NCBI GenBank assembly: GCA_964501925.1
Contig: CAZCTM010000007.1
Location: 6,297-70,296, forward strand
Length of the DNA stretch: 64,000 nucleotides
Source of the DNA: CAYLYU01 sp964501925
Lineage (GTDB): Bacteria > Pseudomonadota > Zetaproteobacteria > Mariprofundales > Mariprofundaceae
Direction of reading: 5' to 3'
Below, in pieces: positions 17,916 to 25,332 of the stretch (positions are counted from its first letter, which is position 1; each line of letters begins with the position of its first letter). The notes below the pieces were generated by a model. That model saw only the letters and a list, made by a program, of their open reading frames with translations. It made no database searches and had not been told where the DNA came from. The position numbers were made by a program, and so were the translations under genes.

Positions 17916-18452
17916 TTACAGAACGCTTGTTTCCAGTGGATGAACCTCAATATCGACATGAATGTCATCCGCAACCTTTGCGAGCTTGGCCTTGAGACCG
18001 TCCATCGGCTCTTTGGCCGCCACCTCCAGGGCCATCATGTATTTCTCCTGATCCCCTCCCAGGTCCACGGTTCGTGTCGACATATCAACAATCGAGTTGC
18101 CGCCCTCGGCGAGAACCGAGGTCACGGCATGAACAATGCCCGGTTTGTCCGCACCGCTGACGGTGACCACGCAATCGGGTTCCGGGGCCCTGCAGGCCAC
18201 CTCCTCGCTTGTCAAAGGCTGTGACTGCACGGTCAGTCCCGTTCTCTGTTCCAGTTCCGCCAGCGATGCGCGCAGGGCGCTCAGCCCGGAACCTTCGGGC
18301 AGGCGGACAATTAGCATCATCACGAATCGCCCCCTCAAGGCGGTCATGGATGAATCCTCGATGTTGGCGTGAATATGCAAGAGGGCCTCGGCCAGATCCC
18401 TCGCGATACCCGGGCGATCGCGCCCGCTCACCGAGAGCAAAACATACGACAT
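17916..18452 (-). CDS. gcvR: GcvR-like tandem ACT-domain regulator
   Basis: 178 residues made of two ACT domains (about 1-80 and 90-175), each starting with a ligand-binding turn, SGRDRPGIARDLAE and SGADKPGIVHAVTS. E. coli GcvR uses this architecture to repress glycine cleavage genes through GcvA; whether that partner exists here is unknown. It is co-directional with the isc block upstream and def downstream. Confidence 0.8.
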   Translation of the reverse strand: MSYVLLSVSGRDRPGIARDLAEALLHIHANIEDSSMTALRGRFVMMLIVRLPEGSGLSALRASLAELEQRTGLTVQSQPLTSEEVACRAPEPDCVVTVSGADKPGIVHAVTSVLAEGGNSIVDMSTRTVDLGGDQEKYMMALEVAAKEPMDGLKAKLAKVADDIHVDIEVHPLETSVL

Positions 18453-18537
18453 ACTTCCTCCCTCAAACGAACCCCCGGCATCACCGGGGCAGAAAGAATA
18501 ACACCCTTACCGGATCGAAGACATCCGCAAGATACCG

Positions 18538-18888
18538 CTAAACCGTGAAAGAGGCGCCACAGCCGCATTCTCCCTTCGTGTTCGGATTGATGAACACGAA
18601 ACCCGAAGAAAGGGCATCTTCCTGATAATCCAGTTTCAGGCCTTTCAGCGCCTGCTCGTACGAGCCTGCATCAACATAGAGGGCAAACCCGTCATAGACC
18701 CTGACATAATCTCCCGCTTCAGGTGCATCGGCATAGTCCATGACATACTCGAGTCCGGAGCAGCCTGCGGGACGTACCGCCATCCTGATTCCGGCACATC
18801 CCTGGCTGGCGACACGAACGGACAACCGTTTCTCAGCGGCTGGGGTCAGCTCGATATCGGGCTCCGGATGGGAATTCATATCCTTCAT
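18538..18888 (-). CDS. iscA: A-type iron-sulfur carrier (IscA family)
   Basis: 116 residues with the A-type cysteines: one in PAGCSGLEY and two in GECGCGASF at the C-terminus. These hold Fe or an Fe-S cluster for transfer to target proteins. The end (GFVFINPNTKGECGCG) resembles IscA more than ErpA. The start at 18888 is chosen because AGGAGAAG overlaps the desulfurase stop just upstream; the frame is open further (to 19281), but that part is an antisense-free shadow inside the desulfurase gene. Third gene of the isc-like unit. Confidence 0.88.
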   Translation of the reverse strand: MKDMNSHPEPDIELTPAAEKRLSVRVASQGCAGIRMAVRPAGCSGLEYVMDYADAPEAGDYVRVYDGFALYVDAGSYEQALKGLKLDYQEDALSSGFVFINPNTKGECGCGASFTV

Positions 18889-18901
18889 CGCATCTCTTCT
18901 C

Positions 18902-20038
18902 CTACACCATGCCGGCCATGCCCAGCAGACGCTGGCGAATGGCACAAAGTTCATCCACCAGGGCATATCCGTCTTCCAGGCTGTTTTCCGGGCCAAAACT
19001 GACACGCACGCTGTTGCCGGCACTTTCCCTGGAATAGCCCATGGCCAGAAGAACATGCGAGGGATCCTGCTTTCCCGAGGAACAGGCGGAACCCGAGGCA
19101 ATGGCGAAACCGGCCAGATCGAGTTGCATGAGCAGGGTTTCTCCATCAAAACCCGGGATGCTGAACATGCTCGTGTTGGCCACACGTTCCACACCGGTGG
19201 AATAAAGGATGGCATCCGGCAGCCGTTCCCTGAGGCGTCTCTCAAAGGCATCACGTATCCTCCCCAGAACGGAAAAATCATTCACACCCAGGGCAGAAGC
19301 AAAGCCGGCAATCCCGGGAACATTCTCCGTACCGGAACGCCTTCCCCTTTCCTGACCACCGCCCGGGGCAAGTTCCTGCAATCGACGGCCCGGATGGATT
19401 GCCAGTGCTCCCACACCTTTCGGACCACCGATTTTATGGGCTGAAAAGGAGACAAAGTCCGCCTGCCAGGTCTGCACATCCACTGGAATCTTGCCGAGCG
19501 CCTGGACAGCATCCACCAGCAAGGGGATGTCCCTTTCACGACAGATGCTCCCCACCTCCTCAACCGGCTGAATGACTCCGGTTTCATTGTTCACTGCCAT
19601 CAGGCATACCAGACGGGTCGTCTCATCCAGCGCATGAGCAACCGCATCGGCACTGACAAGCCCGTGCTCATCCGGGTTGATGGTAACCAGATCCCAGCCT
19701 TGCGCGGCATAACGCTCCAGGGGCCTCAGGACCGAAGGGTGTTCAATGGCCGAAGTGACAATCCGGCCGGGTTCCTGACCGGCAAGCCATCCCTGGATGG
19801 GAAGATTGTTGGCCTCGGTCCCCCCCGAGGTGAAGACAATCGAGGAGGCGCCGATTCCAATGAAATCGGCAAGCTTTTCCCTGGCGTCATCGATGATGCG
19901 TCGGGCGATACGACCGGCCCAATGAATGCTTGAGGCATTACCGGGAGTCTCTCTCGCCGCGTTCAGCCAGGCCGTGGCTGCCTCATGAAGCAGTGGGCAG
20001 CTTGCGTTATGATCCAGATATCGCTGCAATCCGCTCAT
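18902..20038 (-). CDS. iscS: cysteine desulfurase (IscS/NifS family)
   Basis: PLP enzyme that takes sulfur from cysteine for Fe-S cluster and other thiol pathways. 378 residues from MSGLQRYLDHNA: TSGGTEANN, the PLP Lys in SFSAHKIGGPKG, and the sulfur-carrying loop SGSACSSGK, which is closer to NifS than to IscS. At 378 it is shorter than E. coli IscS (404). The start at 20038 lies inside the 3' end of iscR, a 32-bp overlap. No iscU follows; the next gene is an A-type carrier. Confidence 0.92.
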   Translation of the reverse strand: MSGLQRYLDHNASCPLLHEAATAWLNAARETPGNASSIHWAGRIARRIIDDAREKLADFIGIGASSIVFTSGGTEANNLPIQGWLAGQEPGRIVTSAIEHPSVLRPLERYAAQGWDLVTINPDEHGLVSADAVAHALDETTRLVCLMAVNNETGVIQPVEEVGSICRERDIPLLVDAVQALGKIPVDVQTWQADFVSFSAHKIGGPKGVGALAIHPGRRLQELAPGGGQERGRRSGTENVPGIAGFASALGVNDFSVLGRIRDAFERRLRERLPDAILYSTGVERVANTSMFSIPGFDGETLLMQLDLAGFAIASGSACSSGKQDPSHVLLAMGYSRESAGNSVRVSFGPENSLEDGYALVDELCAIRQRLLGMAGMV

Positions 20039-20510
20039 ATTCCTTTGGCGTTTCCGTGTCCAGCTCGTAAGCCTCAACCGGGGCGAGCTTGATATCGGAC
20101 AGGCCTATCCTGCCCCGGCAGACATCCTCAAGGGTCACCACATCGAGAAAGCGGAAGATATGCTGACGCAGGGAAATCCAGAGATTGTGGGTCGCGCAAC
20201 GGCTGCCGTTACGGCAACCGGGCATGGCGTCAAGACATACTGTGGTACGGATGGGTTCATCAACGGCCCGAATGACCTCGGCAACCGAGATCTCACCTGC
20301 ACCCCGATTGAGCAGATATCCGCCACCGGGGCCCCGGACGGACCGTACCAGTCCGTTTTCACGCAGTCGGCGGAAGAGCTGTTCCAGATAGGAGAGAGAG
20401 ATAAACTGTCTTTCGGAAATCGTGGCCAGGGTCACGGGTCCCTTGGCCTGATGCTTGGCCAGGTCCACCATGGCCGAAACTGCGTACTGCCCCCTTGTGG
20501 TCAAACGCAT
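20007..20510 (-). CDS. iscR: IscR, Rrf2-family Fe-S transcription regulator
   Basis: 167 residues: winged-helix DNA-binding N-terminus (MRLTTRGQYAVSAMVDLA), the recognition region ISLSYLEQLFRRLR, and cluster ligands CLDAMPGC and CRNGSRC followed by ATH, i.e. C-x6-C-x5-C plus His. E. coli IscR has C-x5-C-x5-C, so the first spacing is one residue longer. The start at 20510 is fixed by AGGAGG just upstream, excluding the longer frame to 20588. As a [2Fe-2S] protein it normally represses its own operon; a matching operator lies 57 bp upstream. Confidence 0.93.
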   Translation of the reverse strand: MRLTTRGQYAVSAMVDLAKHQAKGPVTLATISERQFISLSYLEQLFRRLRENGLVRSVRGPGGGYLLNRGAGEISVAEVIRAVDEPIRTTVCLDAMPGCRNGSRCATHNLWISLRQHIFRFLDVVTLEDVCRGRIGLSDIKLAPVEAYELDTETPKEYERIAAISGS

Positions 20511-20567
20511 ACGTGCCTCCTGAACAGAAGATGAAGCAAGTATGTTTCTTGCTTGGGATAAGGCTAC

Positions 20568-20592
20568 ATACCCGACTGTTTTAATCAAGTAT
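20568..20592 (-). promoter_or_regulatory. type 1 IscR operator upstream of iscR
   Basis: A 25-bp near-palindrome read on the minus strand as ATACTTGATT-AAAA-C-AGTCGGGTAT. It fits the type 1 IscR consensus (ATASYYGACT...AGTCRRSTAT) with a single clear mismatch. It begins in the -10 element and covers the expected transcription start, the placement of a repressor site. Confidence 0.8.
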
Positions 20593-20619
20593 TATCGTCG
20601 CGGAAGAATCCGCTGTCAG
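20591..20619 (-). promoter_or_regulatory. sigma-70 promoter of the iscR operon
   Basis: Minus-strand -35 CTGACA (20614-20619, 5 of 6) and -10 GATAAT (20591-20596, 5 of 6) with an ideal 17-bp spacer. The spacer itself holds the inverted repeat GCGGA-TTCT-TCCGC. The -35 lies 11 bp past the cysE stop, so iscR has its own promoter. Confidence 0.75.
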
Positions 20620-20629
20620 ACGAAACGAT

Positions 20630-21370
20630 CTAGATGCCGCCGCCGCCCAGAAAACGTTCCAGGACCTCGTGCTCCTTCTTCATCTCCTGTTTGATGATGT
20701 TCTCCGTCTCCTCGTCAGCCTTGGGGGTCACCCCCTGCAGTTCATCCACCCGGGCGTTCACGTCATCAAGAAGATGGAGCATGTGTTCAATCACCCTGGC
20801 GATTGGATCCGGCATCAGGTGATGATCAAGGTTGATCTTTCCATCAACAATGGTTTCCGCCGCGCCCACCACGCAACCGGGAATACCCACCACGGTTGAA
20901 TGCGGTGGCACATCACGGAACACCACCGAGTTTGCCCCGATCCTCGAATGCTCGCCGATGGTGATTGCGCCGAGAACCTTGGCACCGGCACCCACGATCA
21001 CACCCTCCTTCAGGGTGGGGTGACGCTTGGTCTTTTCCCTCGTAGTGCCGCCCAGGGTCACGCCGTGATAGAGCGTGACGTCATCCCCGATCTCCGTGGT
21101 TTCACCGATCACCACACCCATGCCGTGATCGATAAAGAACCGCCGGCCAATGGTTGCGCCGGGATGAATTTCGATCCCCGTGATAAAGCGGGAAAGATGG
21201 GAAATCAGTCTGGCCAGCCATTTGAATCCACGTTTCCACAGGCCGTGGGCCAGGCGATGCGACCAGATCGCGTGCAGCCCGGGATAGCAGGTGATCACTT
21301 CCCATTTGGAGCGGGCTGCAGGATCCCGGTCAAAAACAATCGCAATGTCTTCCTTCATTTGCTTCAGCAT
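20630..21370 (-). CDS. cysE: serine O-acetyltransferase
   Basis: First committed enzyme of cysteine synthesis, acetylating serine from acetyl-CoA. 246 residues: short N-terminal helical part (DIAIVFDRDPAARS), then a left-handed hexapeptide beta-helix with HPGATIGRRFFIDHGMGVVIGE and the GIPG turn. It is the short form, lacking the long N-terminal domain of E. coli CysE, and has an extra acidic C-terminal tail. Gene order cysE-iscR-iscS also occurs in other bacteria and fits cysteine supply to the desulfurase. Confidence 0.93.
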   Translation of the reverse strand: MLKQMKEDIAIVFDRDPAARSKWEVITCYPGLHAIWSHRLAHGLWKRGFKWLARLISHLSRFITGIEIHPGATIGRRFFIDHGMGVVIGETTEIGDDVTLYHGVTLGGTTREKTKRHPTLKEGVIVGAGAKVLGAITIGEHSRIGANSVVFRDVPPHSTVVGIPGCVVGAAETIVDGKINLDHHLMPDPIARVIEHMLHLLDDVNARVDELQGVTPKADEETENIIKQEMKKEHEVLERFLGGGGI

Positions 21371-21396
21371 GGAGCGCGCAATGTATCGGCGATTTC

Positions 21397-22665
21397 TCAG
21401 AGGTGCAATCGCGTTTCCAGGGTTTTTACCTGTTCATGACATGTTTCGGGGCCACAGAAGCTCCACAGGGAGGGCGAGAGAAGATGCTCCCTGATCCATG
21501 TGCACAATTCATCAAGACTGACCTGTTCCACAGCATCAAGCCAGTAGGGAATGTCATGCACCTCATCCTCATCAAACCGGGCTCCAAGGCGGAACATGTT
21601 CTGCTCGACCGAATCCATGCCCATCCTGAGCTGGATCTGGACCTGGCGTTTGGCTTCGGCGAGCTCATCCGGACTCACCCCTTCCCTGCCGAAGCAAATC
21701 AGCGTCTCTCTGATGACATCAACACATGCCCCGAACCTGTCCGGATCCGTTGCCCCATGGATGGTCCAGGTCCCCATATCCGTAAGACTGCTCAACTGGG
21801 AGCCGATGCTGTAGGCAAGCCCCCGTTTTTCCCGAACCTCCTGAAACAGGCGTGAACTCATGCCACCGCCCAGAAGATGATTGGCCACCCATGCCACGGG
21901 TCTCTGCCCGGAGGCCGCGGGAATCCCCCGGAACGAAACCGCCATGTAGGCCTGTTCGATGTCACGACCCAGATGCTGTATGCCACCGTGTGGTCTTGCC
22001 CGTCTTCGAGCCTTCTTTTCCCGCCCCTTTGGCCAATGACTGTCAACAACCGTTTCCACAAGGGCGTCATGATCGATGCGGCCGGCCGCCGCAATCAGCA
22101 ACCTCGGGGGGCGGTAGTTTGTCCGCAGATAATCAAGCAGATCCTGTCTTTCTATTTCCATCAACGACTCAGGATTCCCGAGCACCGGCCTGCCCACCTC
22201 CTGACCGGGAAACAGTGCCTGCATGTGCTGATCCAGAAGCCAGTCATCGGGCGTATCCTCCAGCATGCGCATCTCGGAGAAGATGACATCCCGTTCACGT
22301 TGCCATTCCTCCTCCGGGATGGTCGCAAAAAGAAGCATTTCGCTCAGAAGAGCCAGGGCCCGCGGCCAGTCCTCAAAAAGACAGTGGGCGTGAAAGCAGG
22401 TGCGTTCACGGGTTGTGAATGCGTTCACGTGACCACCCAGATCATCCAGCATGCGACTCAGCATCTGGGCATCGTGTGACTCCGTACCCTTGAAAAGCAT
22501 GTGCTCAAGGGCATGGGAGATGCCCGCAAGTTCCGGGCTTTCATCCCGGCTGCCGACATCCAGCCAGATGCCGAGGGCAACCGTCTGTACCCCACTCATG
22601 GGTTTGCTGATGACCAGCGGCCCCCCGGGAATCTGTGTTTCCCTGATGGCCTGTTGTCTGATCAC
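21397..22665 (-). CDS. M16-family zinc peptidase
   Basis: 422 residues of the insulinase/processing-peptidase type. Zinc site HALEH (His51, Glu54, His55) with the third ligand region in ERDVIFSEMRMLEDTPDD, and the C-terminal domain with GGGMSSRLFQEVREKRGLAYSIGS. It follows pnp by 60 bp and precedes cysE by 26 bp. The order rpsO-pnp-M16 peptidase is conserved in Bacillus and other groups but is not the E. coli order. Substrate unknown. Confidence 0.9.
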   Translation of the reverse strand: MIRQQAIRETQIPGGPLVISKPMSGVQTVALGIWLDVGSRDESPELAGISHALEHMLFKGTESHDAQMLSRMLDDLGGHVNAFTTRERTCFHAHCLFEDWPRALALLSEMLLFATIPEEEWQRERDVIFSEMRMLEDTPDDWLLDQHMQALFPGQEVGRPVLGNPESLMEIERQDLLDYLRTNYRPPRLLIAAAGRIDHDALVETVVDSHWPKGREKKARRRARPHGGIQHLGRDIEQAYMAVSFRGIPAASGQRPVAWVANHLLGGGMSSRLFQEVREKRGLAYSIGSQLSSLTDMGTWTIHGATDPDRFGACVDVIRETLICFGREGVSPDELAEAKRQVQIQLRMGMDSVEQNMFRLGARFDEDEVHDIPYWLDAVEQVSLDELCTWIREHLLSPSLWSFCGPETCHEQVKTLETRLHL

Positions 22666-22725
22666 GGCAAAAAAACAGGCGGAACTGGCCGCCTGATCTT
22701 TCCCCTTGCTTTCCCTTTCAGGGCC

Positions 22726-24825
22726 TCAGTCATCAATGTCGTCGGTGTCGAGCAAGGCCTTCATGGACAGACGGATACGCCCGTTGTTGTCAACATCCAG
22801 AACCTTCACGCGCACCTCCTGCCCCTCGGACAGCTCGTCACTGACCTTGCTGACATGGTGCTTGGCGATCTGGGAGATATGAACCAGCCCGTCTGAGTTG
22901 GGCGTTATGCGGACAAAAGCGCCAAAATCCATGATCTTGACAACCCTGCCCGTATACACACGCCCTACTTCAACCTCGGCGGTCACATCCTCGATGCTCT
23001 TGCGAGCGGCGTCCGCCGATGCCTCGGTGGTGGCAAAGATCTTCACTGTACCGTCATCTTCGATATCAATCTTGGCGCCGGTTTCTTCCACAATGGACCG
23101 GATCACCTTGCCGCCGGGACCAATCAGATCCCTGATCTTGTCCGTACTGATCTTCATGGTAAACATACGCGGCGCATGCTCCGACATCTCCGTGCGCGGA
23201 CTGCTGATGGCCTTGCTCATCTCGTTGAGGATGTGCATGCGCCCGGCCTTGGCCTGCTCCAGGGCCTTGGCCATGATTTCCTTGGTAAGACCGGCAATCT
23301 TGATATCCAGCTGGAAGGTCGTGATCCCCTTGCTGGTTCCCGCCACCTTGAAATCCATGTCACCAAGATGATCCTCATCACCAAGGATGTCAGAGAGCAC
23401 GGCATGACCGTCATTTTCGAGAATCAAGCCCATGGCAATGCCCGCTACCGGTGCCTTGATGGGAACCCCTGCATCCATCAGGGCCAGGGAAGCGCCACAA
23501 ACCGTGGCCATGGAGGACGAACCATTGGATTCAGTGATCTCGGAAACCACACGGATGGCATAACCGAACTCCTCCTCGCTCGGAATGACCGCCTCAAGTC
23601 CCCTTTTGGCCAGCTTGCCATGACCAATCTCACGCCTTCCCGGCGGACCAAAACGACGCACCTCTCCCACCGAATAGGGTGGGAAATTGTAATGCAGCAT
23701 GAAGCGCTGCCTGGACACCCCTTCAAGGTTCTCGATCATCTGCTGGTCGGAATCGGTCCCGAGCGTAACGGTGACCAGTGCCTGGGTTTCCCCGCGGGTA
23801 AACAGGGCCGAACCATGGGTGCGGGGCAGAACATTGACCCGGCAATCGATTTTTCGTATCTCGGTGGTGGATCGCCCGTCAATCCTGGGCTTGCCTTCGA
23901 TAATGGCCCGTCTGACCACACGTTTTTCCAGATTTTTCACGGCCTGGGCCACATCATTGGCCTCAAACTCCCCGTCTTCCCCGGCAAACCGTTCCTGGGC
24001 AGCCAGTCGCAGCGCCTCGATACGGGTGGAACGTTCCTGCTTGTCCGTGATGGCATAAATCTCGCGTACATCGGCCTCATAGGCCTGATCAACAAGCCGC
24101 TGAATCTCCTCATCACCGGCGACATCAATGACCATCGGCTCCTTGCCGACATCTTCTGCCAGCGCCTCAATGGCATCGATAATGGGTTGAATCCCTTCAT
24201 GGCCGAACATCACGGCATTCAGCATCGTCTCCTCGGAAAGCTCGCCGGCTTCGGACTCCACCATGAGCACCGCATCCCTCGTGCCCGCGACAATCAGATC
24301 AAGTTTTGACTCCTCCATCTGCTGGTAGGTTGGATTGAGAACAAACTCGTCACGGATATAACCCACGCGGACGGCGCCTATCGGCGCCTGAACGGGGATG
24401 CCGGAAATCGCCAGGGCCGCGGATGTTCCGTTCATGGCTACAATATCCGGATTGTTGTCTTCGTCGGCGGAAATCACGGTCGCGATAACCTGGGTCTCGT
24501 GAAAATACCCCTTGGGAAACAGGGGCCGAATGGGTCGGTCGATCAATCGGGAGGTCAGCGTCTCCTTCTCGGAAGGCCTTCCCTCGCGTTTCAGGAAACC
24601 GCCTAGGAAGCGACCGGCCGCATAGGTCTTTTCCTGGTAATGAACCGTCAGGGGCATAAAATCAACACCCTGGAGAGGTTGCTTGGCCGCACAAGCGGCA
24701 ACAAGGATGACCACATCTCCATACTGGATGCGCACGGCCCCGTCCGCCTGCCGGGCGATCTGCCCGGTCTCGAAAATAAGGTCCCGACCTCCGACCTTTA
24801 CAGACTTTGTCTTGATATCAAACAT
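22726..24825 (-). CDS. pnp: polynucleotide phosphorylase
   Basis: Processive 3'-5' phosphorolytic exoribonuclease of the RNA degradosome. 699 residues: two RNase PH domains with a helical linker, the KH domain near 555-615 (IRDLIGPGGKVIRSI with the GXXG loop), and the S1 domain near 620-695 (GRVVKIMDFGAFVRI, DGLVHISQIA). AGAGGA precedes the ATG. Cotranscribed with rpsO as in most bacteria; an intergenic hairpin may control readthrough and processing. Confidence 0.97.
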   Translation of the reverse strand: MFDIKTKSVKVGGRDLIFETGQIARQADGAVRIQYGDVVILVAACAAKQPLQGVDFMPLTVHYQEKTYAAGRFLGGFLKREGRPSEKETLTSRLIDRPIRPLFPKGYFHETQVIATVISADEDNNPDIVAMNGTSAALAISGIPVQAPIGAVRVGYIRDEFVLNPTYQQMEESKLDLIVAGTRDAVLMVESEAGELSEETMLNAVMFGHEGIQPIIDAIEALAEDVGKEPMVIDVAGDEEIQRLVDQAYEADVREIYAITDKQERSTRIEALRLAAQERFAGEDGEFEANDVAQAVKNLEKRVVRRAIIEGKPRIDGRSTTEIRKIDCRVNVLPRTHGSALFTRGETQALVTVTLGTDSDQQMIENLEGVSRQRFMLHYNFPPYSVGEVRRFGPPGRREIGHGKLAKRGLEAVIPSEEEFGYAIRVVSEITESNGSSSMATVCGASLALMDAGVPIKAPVAGIAMGLILENDGHAVLSDILGDEDHLGDMDFKVAGTSKGITTFQLDIKIAGLTKEIMAKALEQAKAGRMHILNEMSKAISSPRTEMSEHAPRMFTMKISTDKIRDLIGPGGKVIRSIVEETGAKIDIEDDGTVKIFATTEASADAARKSIEDVTAEVEVGRVYTGRVVKIMDFGAFVRITPNSDGLVHISQIAKHHVSKVSDELSEGQEVRVKVLDVDNNGRIRLSMKALLDTDDIDD

Positions 24826-24870
24826 TTATATGGTCCTCTTAGTAAAACTGGCAGGAAACAAGAAACGAAT

Positions 24871-24894
24871 ATGGCAGGCATTCAGGCCTGCCAT
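24871..24894 (-). terminator. rpsO-pnp intergenic hairpin
   Basis: Perfect 9-bp arms ATGGCAGGC and GCCTGCCAT around a 6-nt loop, 13 bp after the rpsO stop and followed on the minus strand by a T-rich run (ATTCGTTTCTTG). In E. coli the same junction holds an attenuating terminator and an RNase III-processed structure; a partial terminator or processing site is inferred here. Confidence 0.6.
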
Positions 24895-24907
24895 ACTCAG
24901 ATGAGGA

Positions 24908-25177
24908 TTAATGCCGCAGTCCCAATCGCTCAATCAGGCTGCGATACCGATTAAAGTCTTTGGCCTTAAGGTATCTTAAAAGATCACGACGTGTACCCAC
25001 CATCTGCAGCAAACCACGCCGCGAGTGGTGATCCTTGTGATGGGCCTTGAAGTGCTCGCTCAAGTGATTGATGCGCGCAGTCAGCAGGGCAACCTGCACC
25101 TCCGGAGAGCCGGTATCACCATCATGGAGTTTAAATTTGTTGATAATTTCGTTCTTTTTTTCCGGTGCCAAAGGCAT
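24908..25177 (-). CDS. rpsO: 30S ribosomal protein S15
   Basis: 89 residues, the standard size, binding 16S rRNA and nucleating the central domain of the 30S subunit. Shows DTGSPEVQVALLTARI, the HHSRRGLLQMVGTRRDLLRYL segment and the terminal RYRSLIERLGLR. First gene of the rpsO-pnp unit and divergent from the antiporter gene 155 bp away. truB, its usual upstream neighbour, is not here. Confidence 0.98.
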   Translation of the reverse strand: MPLAPEKKNEIINKFKLHDGDTGSPEVQVALLTARINHLSEHFKAHHKDHHSRRGLLQMVGTRRDLLRYLKAKDFNRYRSLIERLGLRH

Positions 25178-25332
25178 ACTCTGTTCTACCTCTTTACTCT
25201 TTCTCTTTTTATTGAAGCCGGAACGCTAGCGTCAGCCTTGGCGACTTGCAATGATTTGCAATCCCTACACCCCCTTGCACTCCCATGAAATAGAATACAG
25301 CTTCCGGTCATGCCTTTTGACGGGATCCTGCG

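Noticed and set aside
18889..19281. Longer N-terminus for the A-type carrier
   Set aside because: It reads inside the cysteine desulfurase in another frame; a ribosome site before 18888 fixes the shorter start.
23176..24309. 377-residue frame antisense to pnp
   Set aside because: Lies inside pnp with no motif of its own.
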